A stretch of DNA of 64,000 bases from Adenophora triphylla var. japonica (lineage: Eukaryota; Streptophyta; Magnoliopsida; Asterales; Campanulaceae). Below are positions 44,102 through 55,341 of the stretch, in pieces. The stretch spans positions 372,001-436,000 of the forward strand of contig JAFEMH010000521.1 in NCBI GenBank assembly GCA_022495995.1. The letters are read 5' to 3'. The position numbers and the translations under genes were made by a program. Below the pieces are notes generated by a model. That model was not told the origin of the DNA. It saw only the letters and a program-made list of their open reading frames with translations, and made no database searches. Numbering within the stretch: the stretch's first letter is position 1; every line of letters starts with the position of its first letter.

Positions 44102-46604
44102 TGTGGGCACCCGACCCGAAACCTAACACGTGTCCCGAGCCTTAGAGCCCAAACTACAAAATACCACCTGAAATTTTTCAAAACATTTATACTTGACTTG
44201 ACAATAACTAACTTCAACTTAACCTTTCAAAATTTAACTGGGGATATCTCCACTTGGAGGAAAGGGGTTAAATACTTAATCTACTTCACAAAAGCTTATC
44301 CAAACTCTTTACAAAAGTTTCCATCTACTTCTACTTTAAACAACTACTTACTTAGTTCCCATATTTACAAAAGTTTAAGTTATAATTTACAAATTTACAT
44401 AATTTGTTTTGTTAACAAACTCCAAACAAGGAGCATCAACCAAAATACAAACCATCTAACTCCCAACATACCCGACAACCAAAATACTAGCACAAACTCC
44501 GCCCCGAACTCACTGGCCTGGTCCGCCTGTCTCAGTTCGATCTAAAACAATAAAGGGAGAAGGGTGAGAATAAATCTCAATAAGCTATTATGAATGCATC
44601 AATATGCCAAGTAAATGCAACACATATAAGGTGCATACAATCACGTTAAAAAAGCCGTAAACACATTCCGTTACCTTTGTTTACCTTTTCCCCGTCTGAC
44701 CAATAAGTTGTACAATATTGGAGGATACCATTACATCACAACCAATAACATATAACAGAGAGAGCTATTATAATAACTCCTCTCTTGTGAACTGCTTAGG
44801 CATATTCACATCTTATTAGACCCATTTTTCAGGGAACCATATAAGATATTAGCAACTCTGTAAGGCTTTTGGCTCAATACAGATGCTATAACCCCAATCT
44901 GTGGCCACAGAAGGGGACAGTCACAGGTATAACGTAATCCGATCACATTAGGTCACACTTTCCATAATTGATCGTATTCCGTTATACCCCTAGTCATCAG
45001 CTGATTATCACAAGTTCAAGCATATAATAGATACTTGAAATAATATCCACCAAAAGGAATGATAATATAACAACATGGTAAAACAATACTCATGTTCAAT
45101 CAATAGTAAAGTGCAACATTTATTTCATGCACTAAGAACAATAATACCAATGCATATGAACTCAAATAAAGTAGGAAAGTATCATAAACTACGCCTACAT
45201 AGACCATATGCGATAATATATAACCTCTATAAAGGTCCACGTACTATTTACCAAGTTGAAGTTACTTTGGCTAAGTAATAAATCAATGTTACGAAGCAAG
45301 TTCGCGACAATATTTTAAGTACTTCTACTATTCCATTTTGATCAACTAAAGTATCCTTGTGTAGCTAAAAGGTTCTACTTTAATCTAAGTTAAAGAGTGT
45401 TCAAGTTGATTCTCGTTTGATTAGGTTTCCAAGCCTTGGAAACAGCTTCAGTTTCTGCAGAGTAGGGAACGACTCGTGCCCCTTTACACCCCTCACAGAT
45501 TCTGGCATCCCCATAAGGCACGACTTGGTTCTTTTTCCAGGGGACGACTCGTGCCCAAGTCGTGCTCAGGGGCATGACTCGTGCTCCCTGTTCAGAAATC
45601 AACACATAAATTATACCACTTCAGCAATTGCACCAATTTGACAAACACCAAGTTTTACTCTGTTTTAAGTGACTCAAAACAGTACCAAATAATAACCAAT
45701 ACCAAACCCAAACCAATTCATACATCTTCTAAACTAATTCAACCCATTAAACCTCATATTGGTACCAACTTTGTACCAAATTTCCATGCAATGAGTTATT
45801 TCCAATTCATGAACCCCAAATAAGAACACCAACCCATTTACTTACTATCACAACACCCATTTCATAACCAATTCAATTTCCCAATTCCAAAACCCATTCT
45901 TTCCACTTCAAAAGTATTTCCCTTTTTATAAAACATGTTTACAAACATCATTAACAAAAATATCAATGAATTAACAAGGTTTTGAAAAGAATCCATAATA
46001 ACTTACTTGAATGATGAAAAATAAAATAATTCTTTGAGTATCTCTAAATGATCCCCTTGCCGCCAGGAACCCGAATCCGCCCTTGGTTTTGAAAACGGAG
46101 AAGTATTAAAGGCTAGAGAATTATTTGAAAGAGGAGGTTAGGGTTTGGAATTCTTTCTCTCCATGGAATTGATTTTGAGAAGGTGATGACTCTTACTGAG
46201 CAATGAAAAGTTTTTCCCTATTTAGTCATTCCATGGATAATTCATATTTTCATACAAGCTCCTCCTTCACTTAACAAGTTATAATTAAAATTCTAACTAT
46301 CCCCATTTACCACTAAACATTTTAACACTAATAAGCATTTTAATAAATTTATCTTTATTATTAATTCATAAGAAGCTTTCATTATTATTCCCTTTAGACC
46401 CTAAAACATTCTTTTTTATTCATTTCCATCCCCTCTTCACACAAGTTAGGTAATGCCCAATCTAACTTACTTAATCCAACCAAACATATAAATCATCACA
46501 TAAAGTCAAATAAAATCATAAAATGCACAAAATGAAATATTTCCCCCCGAACCCCACGAACTCAACGAGTAACTAAAATAGTGCCTAATATCGGGGTCGT
46601 CACA
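44102..46604 (-). mobile_element. Solo LTR of another Ty3-type family (2503 bp), TSD CTAAG
   Basis: CTAAG flanks it at 44097-44101 and 46605-46609, interrupting a sequence that is continuous in the other array LTRs. It starts TGTGGGCACCCGACC and ends GGGGTCGTCACA. I place it on the minus strand: read that way it starts TGTGACGACCCC, as Ty3 LTRs commonly do, and has a leader-like stretch with ATTCAAGTAAGTTATT near 46010. No internal sequence remains, so it was left by LTR-LTR recombination. It contains palindrome-like motifs (45465-45481, 45540-45556, 45569-45588). Confidence 0.88.
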
Positions 46605-47685
46605 CTAAGCAACGCTAAGGTAAGGGATTATACATCTTTAAGTTAATTGATTTCTGCTCCGTTTCATTATTTAGGCTTCCGCATATTTTTTGGCGATGTA
46701 CGTTCCTTTGATACGTAAAAGCTGACCTCGCGTCAGTATTTGTTTTGACTCCCTCGTTTACCGTTATTTGCTAATCTTTTGTTATTCGTTTGCTAAATCG
46801 TTCTTTTGGTTTCGTAAATACAGAATTTTATTGTTATTGTGAAAGTTCGTATTCTGTATAAAATGAGTTTTGATATGATATGATTTTGTTCCATTAATGA
46901 TCACTAAGTTAGACAACCTGCTTCGGCGGGGTATAATTGATATTTTGGTCTTCGGGCAAACTTAGTTCACTTCAAAGTAGTAGTTGTGGGGTGTTCCGGA
47001 TACACTGTTTAGGACTTTGCGGAGTCAACCTTTGTGCCCTTTGTGGAATTTCGAACCCTTTGTGGGTATTAGTGCTCTTTGTGGGCCTTTGGTTTGATAA
47101 GGTCAGTGGACCACTTATGTGATCATGATGTCTTTGAGTGATTTGATTACCTACGGCTGGTATGGGACATTTGTAGATAATTAGATTACTCGAGTTAGCT
47201 TTGTTCAGCATATCAGTCCTTTGAAATTCCTAAAAATCTGTGAGTGGTTTAGTTAGTTAAGGCTGGTATGAGACAGTCTTAAGTAGTAAACCATTCGGGT
47301 CATTTTGATTCTATCTTGTCATCATTTGAACCTCCAAAGTATTTGTCAACTCAGTTTGTGAAATCGTTTATATTTTGAAAGATATGTGGTTTTGAGATTT
47401 GTTAAAATAATGATTTCGATTTGTGCTTCGTTATGTCTTCGATTGTGATTTAGACTTTGTATCGGTTGATATTCCTTCAGGTCAACTCCTCCTTAGTAAC
47501 CGTTTATATTTTAAAGATTTTGTTGAGCTAGTGGATTGTACTAGCCGTTGAAATTGTTACCGTTATCCGCATTTAAGTTATTTCAAACTGTGGTTAGTGT
47601 TTGAATTATGATTTTAGTAGCCGTTGGAGGTTATTTTATTATCAATTAAGTATTATTTTTGTTGTGGAAATTTGAGATCGTTACA

Positions 47686-47873
47686 GTTGGTATCAGAGCT
47701 TTGGCTTTAGATCTTTGGGAGTTTAGAATGTGTGAGGATAAGTTTGATTTGAGCCTTAGGTTTGACCTCAGTGTCATTCTTGGAGTATTTAGTGTAGATT
47801 GATATGATAAGATTAGTTGCTTCATCGGATTATGAAAGTTTAGAGGACTAAACTTCTTTTAAGGGAGTAAGAA
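47686..47873 (+). repeat. Array internal segment 4 (188 bp)
   Basis: Primer site TGGTATCAGAGC at 47688-47699; polypurine tract TTTTAAGGGAGTAAGAA before LTR5. No ORF. Confidence 0.9.
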
Positions 47874-49930
47874 TGTAATAACCCAAAAATTTTCGGGGAT
47901 TATTTGGTAAATTGTTAAATTTTCAATTAGGCTTTTAGAGGGACTAAAAATTATATTGAAGTCCTAGGAATTATATTATGTGGGTTAAATTATTTAGATG
48001 AGTTGGGCTTTGGTATTGGGCTTAGGTTTAGTAGAACCCTTTTATAAATACTCATTTTTAATAATTGTTTTAGTAATTAAATTGTTTCTTTAAATTAAAT
48101 TATTTGAATTACCTTTTAAATAAAAGGATTGAAAGTAATAGGCTTGAGTTATTATTGGACTAGAAATTGTGGACTTGTTTTAATTGGGCTTGAGTAACCC
48201 TGTGGGCTTAGAAAATTTAATTAGACTAGGATTAGAAAACCTACATATATAAATTCCTTCTTAACCTAATAACGCTCATTAATTAAATCAATTAAATAAA
48301 GAAATAGAGAGAGAGATAGAGGCGGCAGCTTGTTGTTTGCCGTGAGTAGTTGCCTGGCTTGGAGAATCAAAGAGGAAGAAAGTCTTAAATTGTTTTGTTA
48401 TTTTGAAGACAAAATTAAGTAAGTATCCGTTTCGTCTTAAATTATTAAATTACTGTTCTTAAATTTAAAAATCTAGAAGAAACCCTAGAAAAATTTTGAG
48501 ATTAATTAAGGTTTGTTTTATGATATTAAGGATTAATTAAGAATGATCCAATGATATTTTGATAAAAGATTATTAATTGAAAACTTAATATTAATCGGAT
48601 TATTGATTAAAAACCTTATGTTGATTAGGTTTGGGTATGTAATCAAGGGTGTTAACCTAAGGTATTGCACGTATTTATGAGAGTGAGAAATTAGGGTTCA
48701 TACCATAATATAATTGATTTATTTGAATTGAATCTAAAGTATTATGTTGGAACGGAGTATCTAAATTATTTATTAAAAAATAGTGTTATATATCTCTGTG
48801 TGTGTGTGTGTGTGTGAAACATTGTGTGTGAAATATGTGTGTGTACGTGTGTGTATTGTGTACCGTGTGAGTGTGTGTAATATTAAGGTTTTGTGTGTGT
48901 GCTGTAAAAGGTGTAATTAGTGTGTATAAATGTGTTTTTAATTAAAGTAAAGAGAATAAAAATGTTAGAAACCTAAGGGTAGTTTGGGTAAACCCTAGGG
49001 GTGTTTTGGTATTTATGTGAAGGGTATTTTGGGAAACTCTAGAAGTGGAAAGCAACTTGAGACGAAGTTAAATAGAATTAACTCATAAGTTAGTGAAGTA
49101 AAATAAAGTTAAGTTGGGACGGAGTATTAAGTAGTTAATCCGTACTTAACGGATATTATTTATTTGTGTAGATCCGATCGGAGTTAGCAATTGTTCGAGT
49201 ACTAAGCAATGCTAAGGTAAGGGATTATATATCTTTAAGTTAATTGATTTCCGCTCCGTTTCACTAGTTAGGCTTCCGCATATTTCTTGGCGATGTACGT
49301 TCCTTTGATACGTAAAAGCTGACCTCGCGTCAGTATTTGTTTTGACTTCCTCGTTTACCGTTATTTGCTAATCTTTTGTTATTCGTTTGTTTTGAACCTC
49401 CAAAGTATTTGTCAACTCAGTTTGTGAAATCGTTTATATTTTGAAAGATATGTGGTTTTGAGATTTGTTAAAATAATAATTTCGATTTGTGCTTCGTTAT
49501 GTCTTCGATTGTGATTTAGACTTTGTATCGGTTGATATTCCTTCAGGTCAACTCCTCCTTAGTAACCGGAGGGGTTGTATATGAACTTACTGGGCATTGT
49601 TCGCTCACCCTTTCATCTTCTTTTCTTCCAGATTTCATATAGGAAGAATGTGAAACGGTTCTGGAGCACTTCATAAGGAGTTCAAGGATCGTTTAGTTTA
49701 TTTCATTTTAGACTCTTTAGTTAGTTATTTCAGTTATTTGAGAGTTTGTAAGACTTTAAAGATTTTGTTGAGCTAGTGGATTGTACTAGCCGTTGAAATT
49801 GTTACCGTTATCCGCATTTATGTTATTTCAAATTGTGGTTAGTGTTTGAATTATGGTTTTAGTAGCCGTTGGAGGTTATTTTATTATCAATTAAGTATTA
49901 TTATTGTTGTGAAAATTTGGGGTCGTTACA
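47874..49930 (+). repeat. LTR5 of the array, internally deleted (2057 bp)
   Basis: Begins TGTAATAACCC and ends GTCGTTACA, followed by the GTTAA duplication. About 560 bp are missing near 49388, where TTTGTTATTCGTTTG joins TTTTGAACCTCC; the lost part is the CCCTTTGTGGG region present in the other LTRs. Confidence 0.88.
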
Positions 49931-50582
49931 GTTAATTTCCCATTGGTGGGGCGTGTTATTATGCAACATTGAGGCCTAGTGGCACTGTCAGTTGTTTCTT
50001 TTAGAGTAGAGGTTCATGTGGAAACGATTGTTTGGCATATTTGTTTACATGCAAGATTGTTCCAATGACGATGAAGACAGGAATGATCCCAAAGAGGTAT
50101 AACTCAATCGACATCAGACATTCCTTTTTATACGAAATGTCAGGGGTCAATTACACATAATTTTCACTCTTCGAGTGTCATTAAGACCCATCAGCGTCAG
50201 AGTAAGTTTCACGTGCTTTAGATTTTAAACTGTATTTATAGACTCTGATAAGAGATTGAGTTGGCATAGGATTATGTTGAATCTCGATGATCATGGAGAG
50301 AATCGTAGACGTAACTGACTCTGTGATTGTAGGAAACCATTATGGAAAGAGTTCTAGTCGTGCTACGTCTCTGTAGGTCGAGATCGCCCTAGTAGATCAA
50401 GGTCGACCTGACTTTATATTATAGCCAGATATAATTTGTACAAGGAGATGATCGTATGTCGGATAAAGCTAGGTCGGGACCAATGATGATCGGACAATGA
50501 GCTAGGTCGACCGATCTTTGTCGCTGGGCCGTGGACCTAGTCATAACTGGGCCGGTCCACTTGATGACATTGCTGTAATAAT
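49931..50582. other. Unassigned sequence between the array and the solo copia LTR
   Basis: No ORF of note. The last 200 bp contain several AGGTCGA-type motifs, including the perfect palindrome AGGTCGACCT (50400-50409). With 52113-52640 this may be one interrupted LTR or promoter region, but no second copy in the window supports that. Confidence 0.4.
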
Positions 50583-52107
50583 TGTTGGTGTAATGCCCTA
50601 GGCTTTAGTTATGTTTAACTTAAACCTTTATGTATTATCTTTATCATTTATTATAGAGAAAGTATTATTTGGTTCATTATATGTTTTGCATGTTTATTAT
50701 ATTGAACTGCGTCCCTATTTGTTGAGAACAACTAGTATAAGCTGGTAGTGGATAATCATGGAGATGATTATATGCATGTGATGCACATTACACTTATGGA
50801 TACTTGCTAGAGAACAAGTATTGGATATTACCTACCGATGAGATTTATGACATGGTCAATAGTCATATGTGTCATGAATAAATCTCATGATAGTCGTGTT
50901 ATTGAATCCTTAGTACCTGAGATTATCATCGTCTTCCACATGACGAAGATCGTGTTTGATATAGTCTAACACTATCTTTAATCGGATAGCAATAAGGGCT
51001 ATGTTAGCACGATTGGACTCATATAGGGAAGAATGATAAGTCAAGACGGGATTTGTCCCTCTTATGAAGAGAGATGTTTGCTTGGGTCCCTCGATGAATG
51101 ATGTTGATGAAATGTGTGGCCACACTCAAGTGATTTGATAGAGATCAAATGTATTTGAATTATCAACATATTCGGAATCGAGAAAGCATTGAACGGAATG
51201 AGTTGACATAGACCATGAGTCATGTTCAATTGGACATCGTGGACAAAGGGGTTGTGACATTTGATTATCAAGGAATGAAGCTTTGATGTTATATTTAATT
51301 GGGTGGACATAATGATTTGCTAGAAGTCACTTATGTCTTGTGATGTTGATGTTTCAACTCACTACCAACATAAAATATAATTCCTAAAGGGTCACACACA
51401 AATAACGGATTGAAAAATGGCTCTCAATATGAAAATCAGTTTCTGGACTAGGGGAGCGTCCGCTCCCAATTGATCAAAACTGGAGAATAGTTTCTGGAAA
51501 TTGGGAGCGTCCGCTCCCAAAGGAGGGGAGCGTTCGCTCCCAATGTCCGACAGATTTCGTGTTGGCTTTGTATTAGGGCTTTTCTCCCTAAGTGTTAGGG
51601 AGATTTATAAAGTATAAATAGCCCCTTTTAGCTCAGTCAACAAACACGGTTTTAGAGTTTTTTGAAACACTAAAACATAGATTTTGATTGAGAATCAAAG
51701 ATCTAAAACACCCCAAATCAACTCCATTGAACAGCCATTGATTGTTGAATATTGATTCAACAATCGGAGATCATCTAGCAATCAAATCAAGAATTGTTCT
51801 TGGTCTGCTCGCATGTGGATTACCAATAGAGGGTGATATGTTAATCACCAAAAGCTTGGAGCCTTCATCCATTGATTCTTCACAAGGTAAAAGACAAGGA
51901 GAAGATCAAAACCTAAAATCAACGGTTTTGAGATTCGTTTTGAGATCTGAATTTCAGATTCGATTTCAAGCAAACTTAATCGCATTCAAGGTATGTAAAT
52001 TCTATTTATTATATATTTCTAATCTCTTCATGCTAGACGGATTTAGGGCTAGGGTTTTGATGTTAATGTTAAATCTTCCGCTGCATTTGTAGCGGCAAAA
52101 CCCAACA
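50583..52107 (+). mobile_element. Solo copia-type LTR (1525 bp), TSD ATAAT
   Basis: It starts TGTTGG and ends CCAACA, perfect 6-bp inverted termini, and ATAAT flanks it at 50578-50582 and 52108-52112. A TATA box (TATAAATA, 51613-51620) fixes the plus orientation. Three palindromes of the form GGGAGCGTCCGCTCCC lie just upstream. No internal sequence remains. The small ORF in its last part (51742-52092) is leader sequence and I do not count it as a gene. Confidence 0.9.
51452..51541 (+). promoter_or_regulatory. Three 16-bp palindromes upstream of the solo-LTR TATA box
   Basis: GGGAGCGTCCGCTCCC at 51452-51467 and 51503-51518, and GGGAGCGTTCGCTCCC at 51526-51541. Each has 7-bp perfect arms around a 2-bp centre. 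The TATA box begins 72 bp after the last one. The spacing and symmetry suggest binding sites for a dimeric transcription factor. Confidence 0.6.
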
Positions 52108-52112
52108 ATAAT

Positions 52113-52675
52113 ATCTGAATAATTGGGCTTCGTATGTGGGGCTTAGCCCGTCACTTTTATTCTGTTCAGTGGCCCCCAACTTTGTGAGTTGACTTTATCG
52201 ACCAGGAAGTTATAGATAATTCGATGAAAGGTTAGGTAGATCGTCATTAGATGGCCGAAGTTGTTGGATGGTCGACTTAGATGACGTGGCTTGATCTTGA
52301 CCATCGACTTTTTTAACGGCCGGATGTGTTGAAGCTCCGCAATTTTTGTAATGATTATACTATTTGACTTTTGGATATTTGTATAGGAAACCGGCGCAAG
52401 CGTTGATGAACCAAATAACCGTTGTGCCCCCCACCCTTTCCTATTCAGGTAAGGACTGGGATAAGGTATAAAAGAAATATCCTTTTCCTTTTCCAATTTT
52501 TACATACCCCCAACTCTCGAATATACATAGAAAGAACAACAGCAAGGCAAAGGGATTTCTCAGCGTAATCGAGCTTTCGTTCCATCTTCGAGTTTCCTCC
52601 TCTCCAAATTAACTAAGGTACCCTTCAATTTCTCTGTTTTTAGGCTTGATTTCTGATTTTTCTTTCAATTCCGCC
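52113..52675 (+). promoter_or_regulatory. Probable promoter and leader of the 52676 ORF
   Basis: A TATA box (TATAAAAG, 52467-52474) is followed at a normal distance by a CT- and CA-rich leader. A small intron may lie at about 52618-52654: AAG then GTACCC, ending TTTTTAG. The start codon context at 52676 is GCCATGGC, close to optimal. It could belong to a host gene or to the LTR of an unrecognised element. Confidence 0.45.
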
Positions 52676-53305
52676 ATGGCTAGGACTTTTGGTTGTGAGA
52701 GACGTATTAGGTATGGTTATTGCACTCAAAACCTTAGGGTTTATACTCGTAAAGAGGGCCCATGGAAGGAGATGAGTAGGGATAAATCTTGTGCCATTTT
52801 GAAGAGTTGGGGTCTGTGCTATGGGGTCGTAGAGCTCCCAGGTAGAGATAGCGTAGGAGATTTGGAGGTGGACAACCAAAGGGTTGTCCGTTTTCGTCTC
52901 TTTAATAAGTTGATAGATCACTTCATCATGTTTTACATTAGGGGATCAAATAAACCACCTTTCCCTAAAAATAGGATAGAATTCCCAGGAGAATCTAGAT
53001 CGCCCATAGATAGCTCCGATGAAACCCCTTCTAGTTCTGATTCCCCTGTTTCCTCTTCTTCTGTAGATATGTCTACTCAAGACTCATCGAGCTCTTCCTC
53101 TGGCAACATTGTGGACGCATTTTGGTCGACAGTTGTTCCAGGTCGGAATGAAAGAGGGTACGTGGCCCCCAAGCCAGCTGTGGGAAGGAAAAGTTCTGAA
53201 TCGAGGATTGAAATCCTCCATGTTGGGTATGCATACTTTAACCCTCCTAGCTTCAGCTTAGATTTGATTGATACCATAATCTCATCTCTATTTTCTGGAC
53301 TTTAG
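52676..53305 (+). CDS. Unidentified ORF of 210 codons, possibly an exon or a truncated gene
   Basis: I do not recognise this protein. Residues 1 to about 95 are rich in basic and aromatic residues (MARTFGCERRIRYGYCTQNL at the start) and include a K-S-W-G-L-C-Y segment. Residues about 115-150 are almost all Ser, Asp, Thr and Pro (low complexity, acidic). A conserved-looking WSTVVPGRNERGYVAPK segment follows at about 155-172, then a short tail. The gene-like signs are a TATA box, a leader and a good ATG context. The frame may be leaving its exon near 53228 (a GTATGC donor-like site), so the last 25 residues may be intron read-through. It could be the first exon of a host gene interrupted by the Sirevirus-like element, or the gag of an unknown element. 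Confidence 0.4.
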   Translation: MARTFGCERRIRYGYCTQNLRVYTRKEGPWKEMSRDKSCAILKSWGLCYGVVELPGRDSVGDLEVDNQRVVRFRLFNKLIDHFIMFYIRGSNKPPFPKNRIEFPGESRSPIDSSDETPSSSDSPVSSSSVDMSTQDSSSSSSGNIVDAFWSTVVPGRNERGYVAPKPAVGRKSSESRIEILHVGYAYFNPPSFSLDLIDTIISSLFSGL

Positions 53306-53378
53306 GCCCATATATAATGAAGCTTAGACTTAAATTTTTTAGTATAAGTCCATTTTATAGAATAGGTTTATTTAGGCT

Positions 53379-54705
53379 TGAAGACTGGCACAAGACTAAT
53401 TGGACATGAGGTTTCAATTCAAAGTAGTTTCAAACAACACTTAAGAAACCGCATCAGCAAACCGCATGTGGAATTCTTACCTTGAAACCACCCTTTGACA
53501 AACTCAGTGAAACCGCAGTAGTGAACTGCACTAGCAAACCGCAGTACAGTTCCAATCTTGAGACCGCACTGAGAAACCTCACTGGTGAAACCACATCATC
53601 ACCAGACCGCATCCAATGATTGGAGACTTAAAGATGAACCACTTATGACTGTTGGAATCCACGTCAGCAGTATCTAAAGTCAACCATCAGATCTTGTCAC
53701 GTGACTATGTGTCAGACACGATCTGCAAGAATCCTGAAAAGGTGACAGATGTCCTTCATACCTTATTTGCAGCTGAGGTCTGATCAGCTTTATCTGCAAC
53801 TGCTATACCAAAGGACAAAAGGACAAAAGTGGATTTGTGGACCAATCAAAATGCACCAGTACAGTACTTCAACAGCTGTATCATAACGGCTACTTTCTTG
53901 GTGCTTGGGTATAAATACCTCTAATCTTCAACATTTGAAGATCGCTTGAGAAATTGAAATTACAGTGAGTTCATAAGAAAATTGAAGCTCTGCCCAGAAA
54001 TTTGCAACCCTTTGAATCTTCATCTTCTTCCTTCAAGAAAATATTTCCAACCCAGAAATCAAGCCTTTAACACCTCAAGAATCATTTTGCTCTACATCAT
54101 ATAGATTCAAAGAGCCTTGATCTTGTTTATCACACACACACCTCACTTGTTTAATCACATAGATTATTCATTTGAGATACACTTGTTATATTCTAGGATT
54201 TGATCTTCATAGAATATATTTTAGATCTGAGTTTGAATACTTTGTATCTTGTAGTCTCTCTCAAACTCAATATAAAATCTAACTCTTAGAAAATCCAAGA
54301 CTAACCATCTTGGTAGTGGAAGTAGATCATTTACGATTGAACCACTCCAAATATTGTGTTCTTCATTTCTGCATTTTACTTACTGTTCTTTGCTAATTAT
54401 TTTGTCTTTACGTGTTTGATCTCTTTTACAGTTATCCAAGTTGTGAATGGTGTTTGCAGTTAATCTTGTCAAAACCTCACTTTTTAGTTTTGTAAAACCG
54501 CACTGAAAACCGCACCTCAAAACTGCATTATAAACTCTAATATTCCGCTATGCATTTTGCAACTCTACTTGCAATTTCTAATACACTGCAAGCAGTTTTG
54601 TAAGCAAGAGGTTTAGTTTTCAAAAGAGGGCGAAAAATTTATAACAGCTATTCACTCCCCCCCTCTAGCTGTTTTTCACCCTTGTTGCCACCTTTGGGAC
54701 CAACA
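53379..54705 (+). repeat. 5' LTR of the Sirevirus-like element (left edge uncertain)
   Basis: The right edge (CCAACA, 54705) is set by the primer site. A TATA box (TATAAATA, 53910-53917) lies within. The candidate left edges are TGTTGG at 53650 and a TG near 53379; no second LTR is present to decide. Several AAACCGCA motifs occur at 53446-53615 and 54495-54530. Confidence 0.5.
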
Positions 54706-54707
54706 AG

Positions 54708-54719
54708 TAGTATCAAAGC
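54708..54719 (+). other. Primer-binding site, tRNA-Met type, two mismatches
   Basis: TAGTATCAAAGC differs at two bases from the usual TGGTATCAGAGC and lies two bases after the LTR end. Both changes are G to A, the kind that methylation-driven decay produces. Confidence 0.75.
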
Positions 54720-54776
54720 GAACACATTTATAAAACTTCTGTTTTTCAAGCTTAACAGCTTGTGTGCCGATTCGCT

Positions 54777-55304
54777 ATGACAAATTCTAAAACCATGACA
54801 ACGGTTAACTATTCACACATTCCTCTTTTGGATGAAGACCACTTTGACATCTGGAAGGTCCGAATGCTAATCCATTTGAAGACCATTGACGAAATGCTAG
54901 TGGAATGCGTGACGAATGGCCCATTTGTTCCTATGAAGGCCAACACCAATCCAACCACCAGTGCTGAATTTCTAGAAGTCCAAAAGCCTAAATCTGAGTG
55001 GCCTGATGAGGAAAGAAGGTTAGCTGCTTTGGGTAGCAAAGCAAGGTTCATCATTTCTGGAACCCTGCCCGTATCAACCTTTTAAAAAGTAATGTATTCC
55101 AAAACCGCAGTTCCCAAACCGAATGCTAATCCTAAAAAGAGTAAAGAGTTTGTAAAACCTCATGTTGCTCAAAGCTTTCATAAATGTTATGTATGTTATG
55201 GTTTAGGTCACAAGGCTGCAGAATGCCTTTTGAGGTTCACACCCAATGCCAGGAAGAATAATCCTCCTTCTGTCAAACAGGTGTGGGTCATTAAAAGGTG
55301 CTAA
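54777..55304 (+). pseudogene. gag of the Sirevirus-like element, large internal deletion and one stop
   Basis: The N-terminal part (54777-55082) starts at the ATG of MTNSKTMTTV and keeps the conserved Gag entry (DEDHFDIWKVRMLIHL). After TAA at 55083-55085 the same frame goes on with a basic linker and the zinc knuckle CYVCYGLGHKAAEC. The central Gag domain is missing, so the frame is about 175 codons where relatives have several hundred. Confidence 0.8.
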
Positions 55305-55341
55305 ACTCAGGACCTAAAGAATAAAGGGGACCTCGTTTTAA

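Larger units (their letters stand above)
42490..47685 (+). repeat. LTR4 of the array, carrying a Stowaway MITE and a solo LTR
   Basis: The start is TATAATAACCC (TG to TA). Without the two insertions it is about 2.4 kb. A deletion of about 250 bp near 47502 joins TTAGTAACC directly to GTTTATATTTTAAAGATTTTG, which is discontinuous in the other copies. LTR identity with the other copies is high by eye. Confidence 0.88.
32829..49930 (+). mobile_element. Tandem array of a non-autonomous LTR retrotransposon: five LTRs, four 188-bp internal segments, one TSD
   Basis: The order is LTR1 (32829-36688), int1, LTR2 (36877-39467), int2, LTR3 (39656-42301), int3, LTR4 (42490-47685, with two insertions), int4, LTR5 (47874-49930). 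All units are in the same direction. LTRs start TGTAATAACCC (varying in LTR2 and LTR4) and end GTCGTTACA or close to it, so the termini are inverted repeats. Each internal segment is 188 bp and starts with a primer site and ends with a polypurine tract. GTTAA flanks the whole array (32824-32828 and 49931-49935), and no TSD separates the units. The unit is therefore an LTR element reduced to 188 bp between two LTRs, amplified in place or inserted as a concatemer. The internal ends resemble the leader and the pol 3' end of Tekay/Del-type Ty3 elements, so it is probably a deletion derivative of one. Confidence 0.92.

Noticed and set aside
44198..44545. 115-codon ORF in the solo Ty3 LTR
   Set aside because: It runs antisense to the likely orientation of the LTR and has low-complexity Asn/Thr/Ser composition.
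51742..52092. 116-codon ORF in the solo copia LTR
   Set aside because: It lies downstream of the LTR TATA box in leader sequence and has no recognisable domain; it ends before the LTR terminus by chance.
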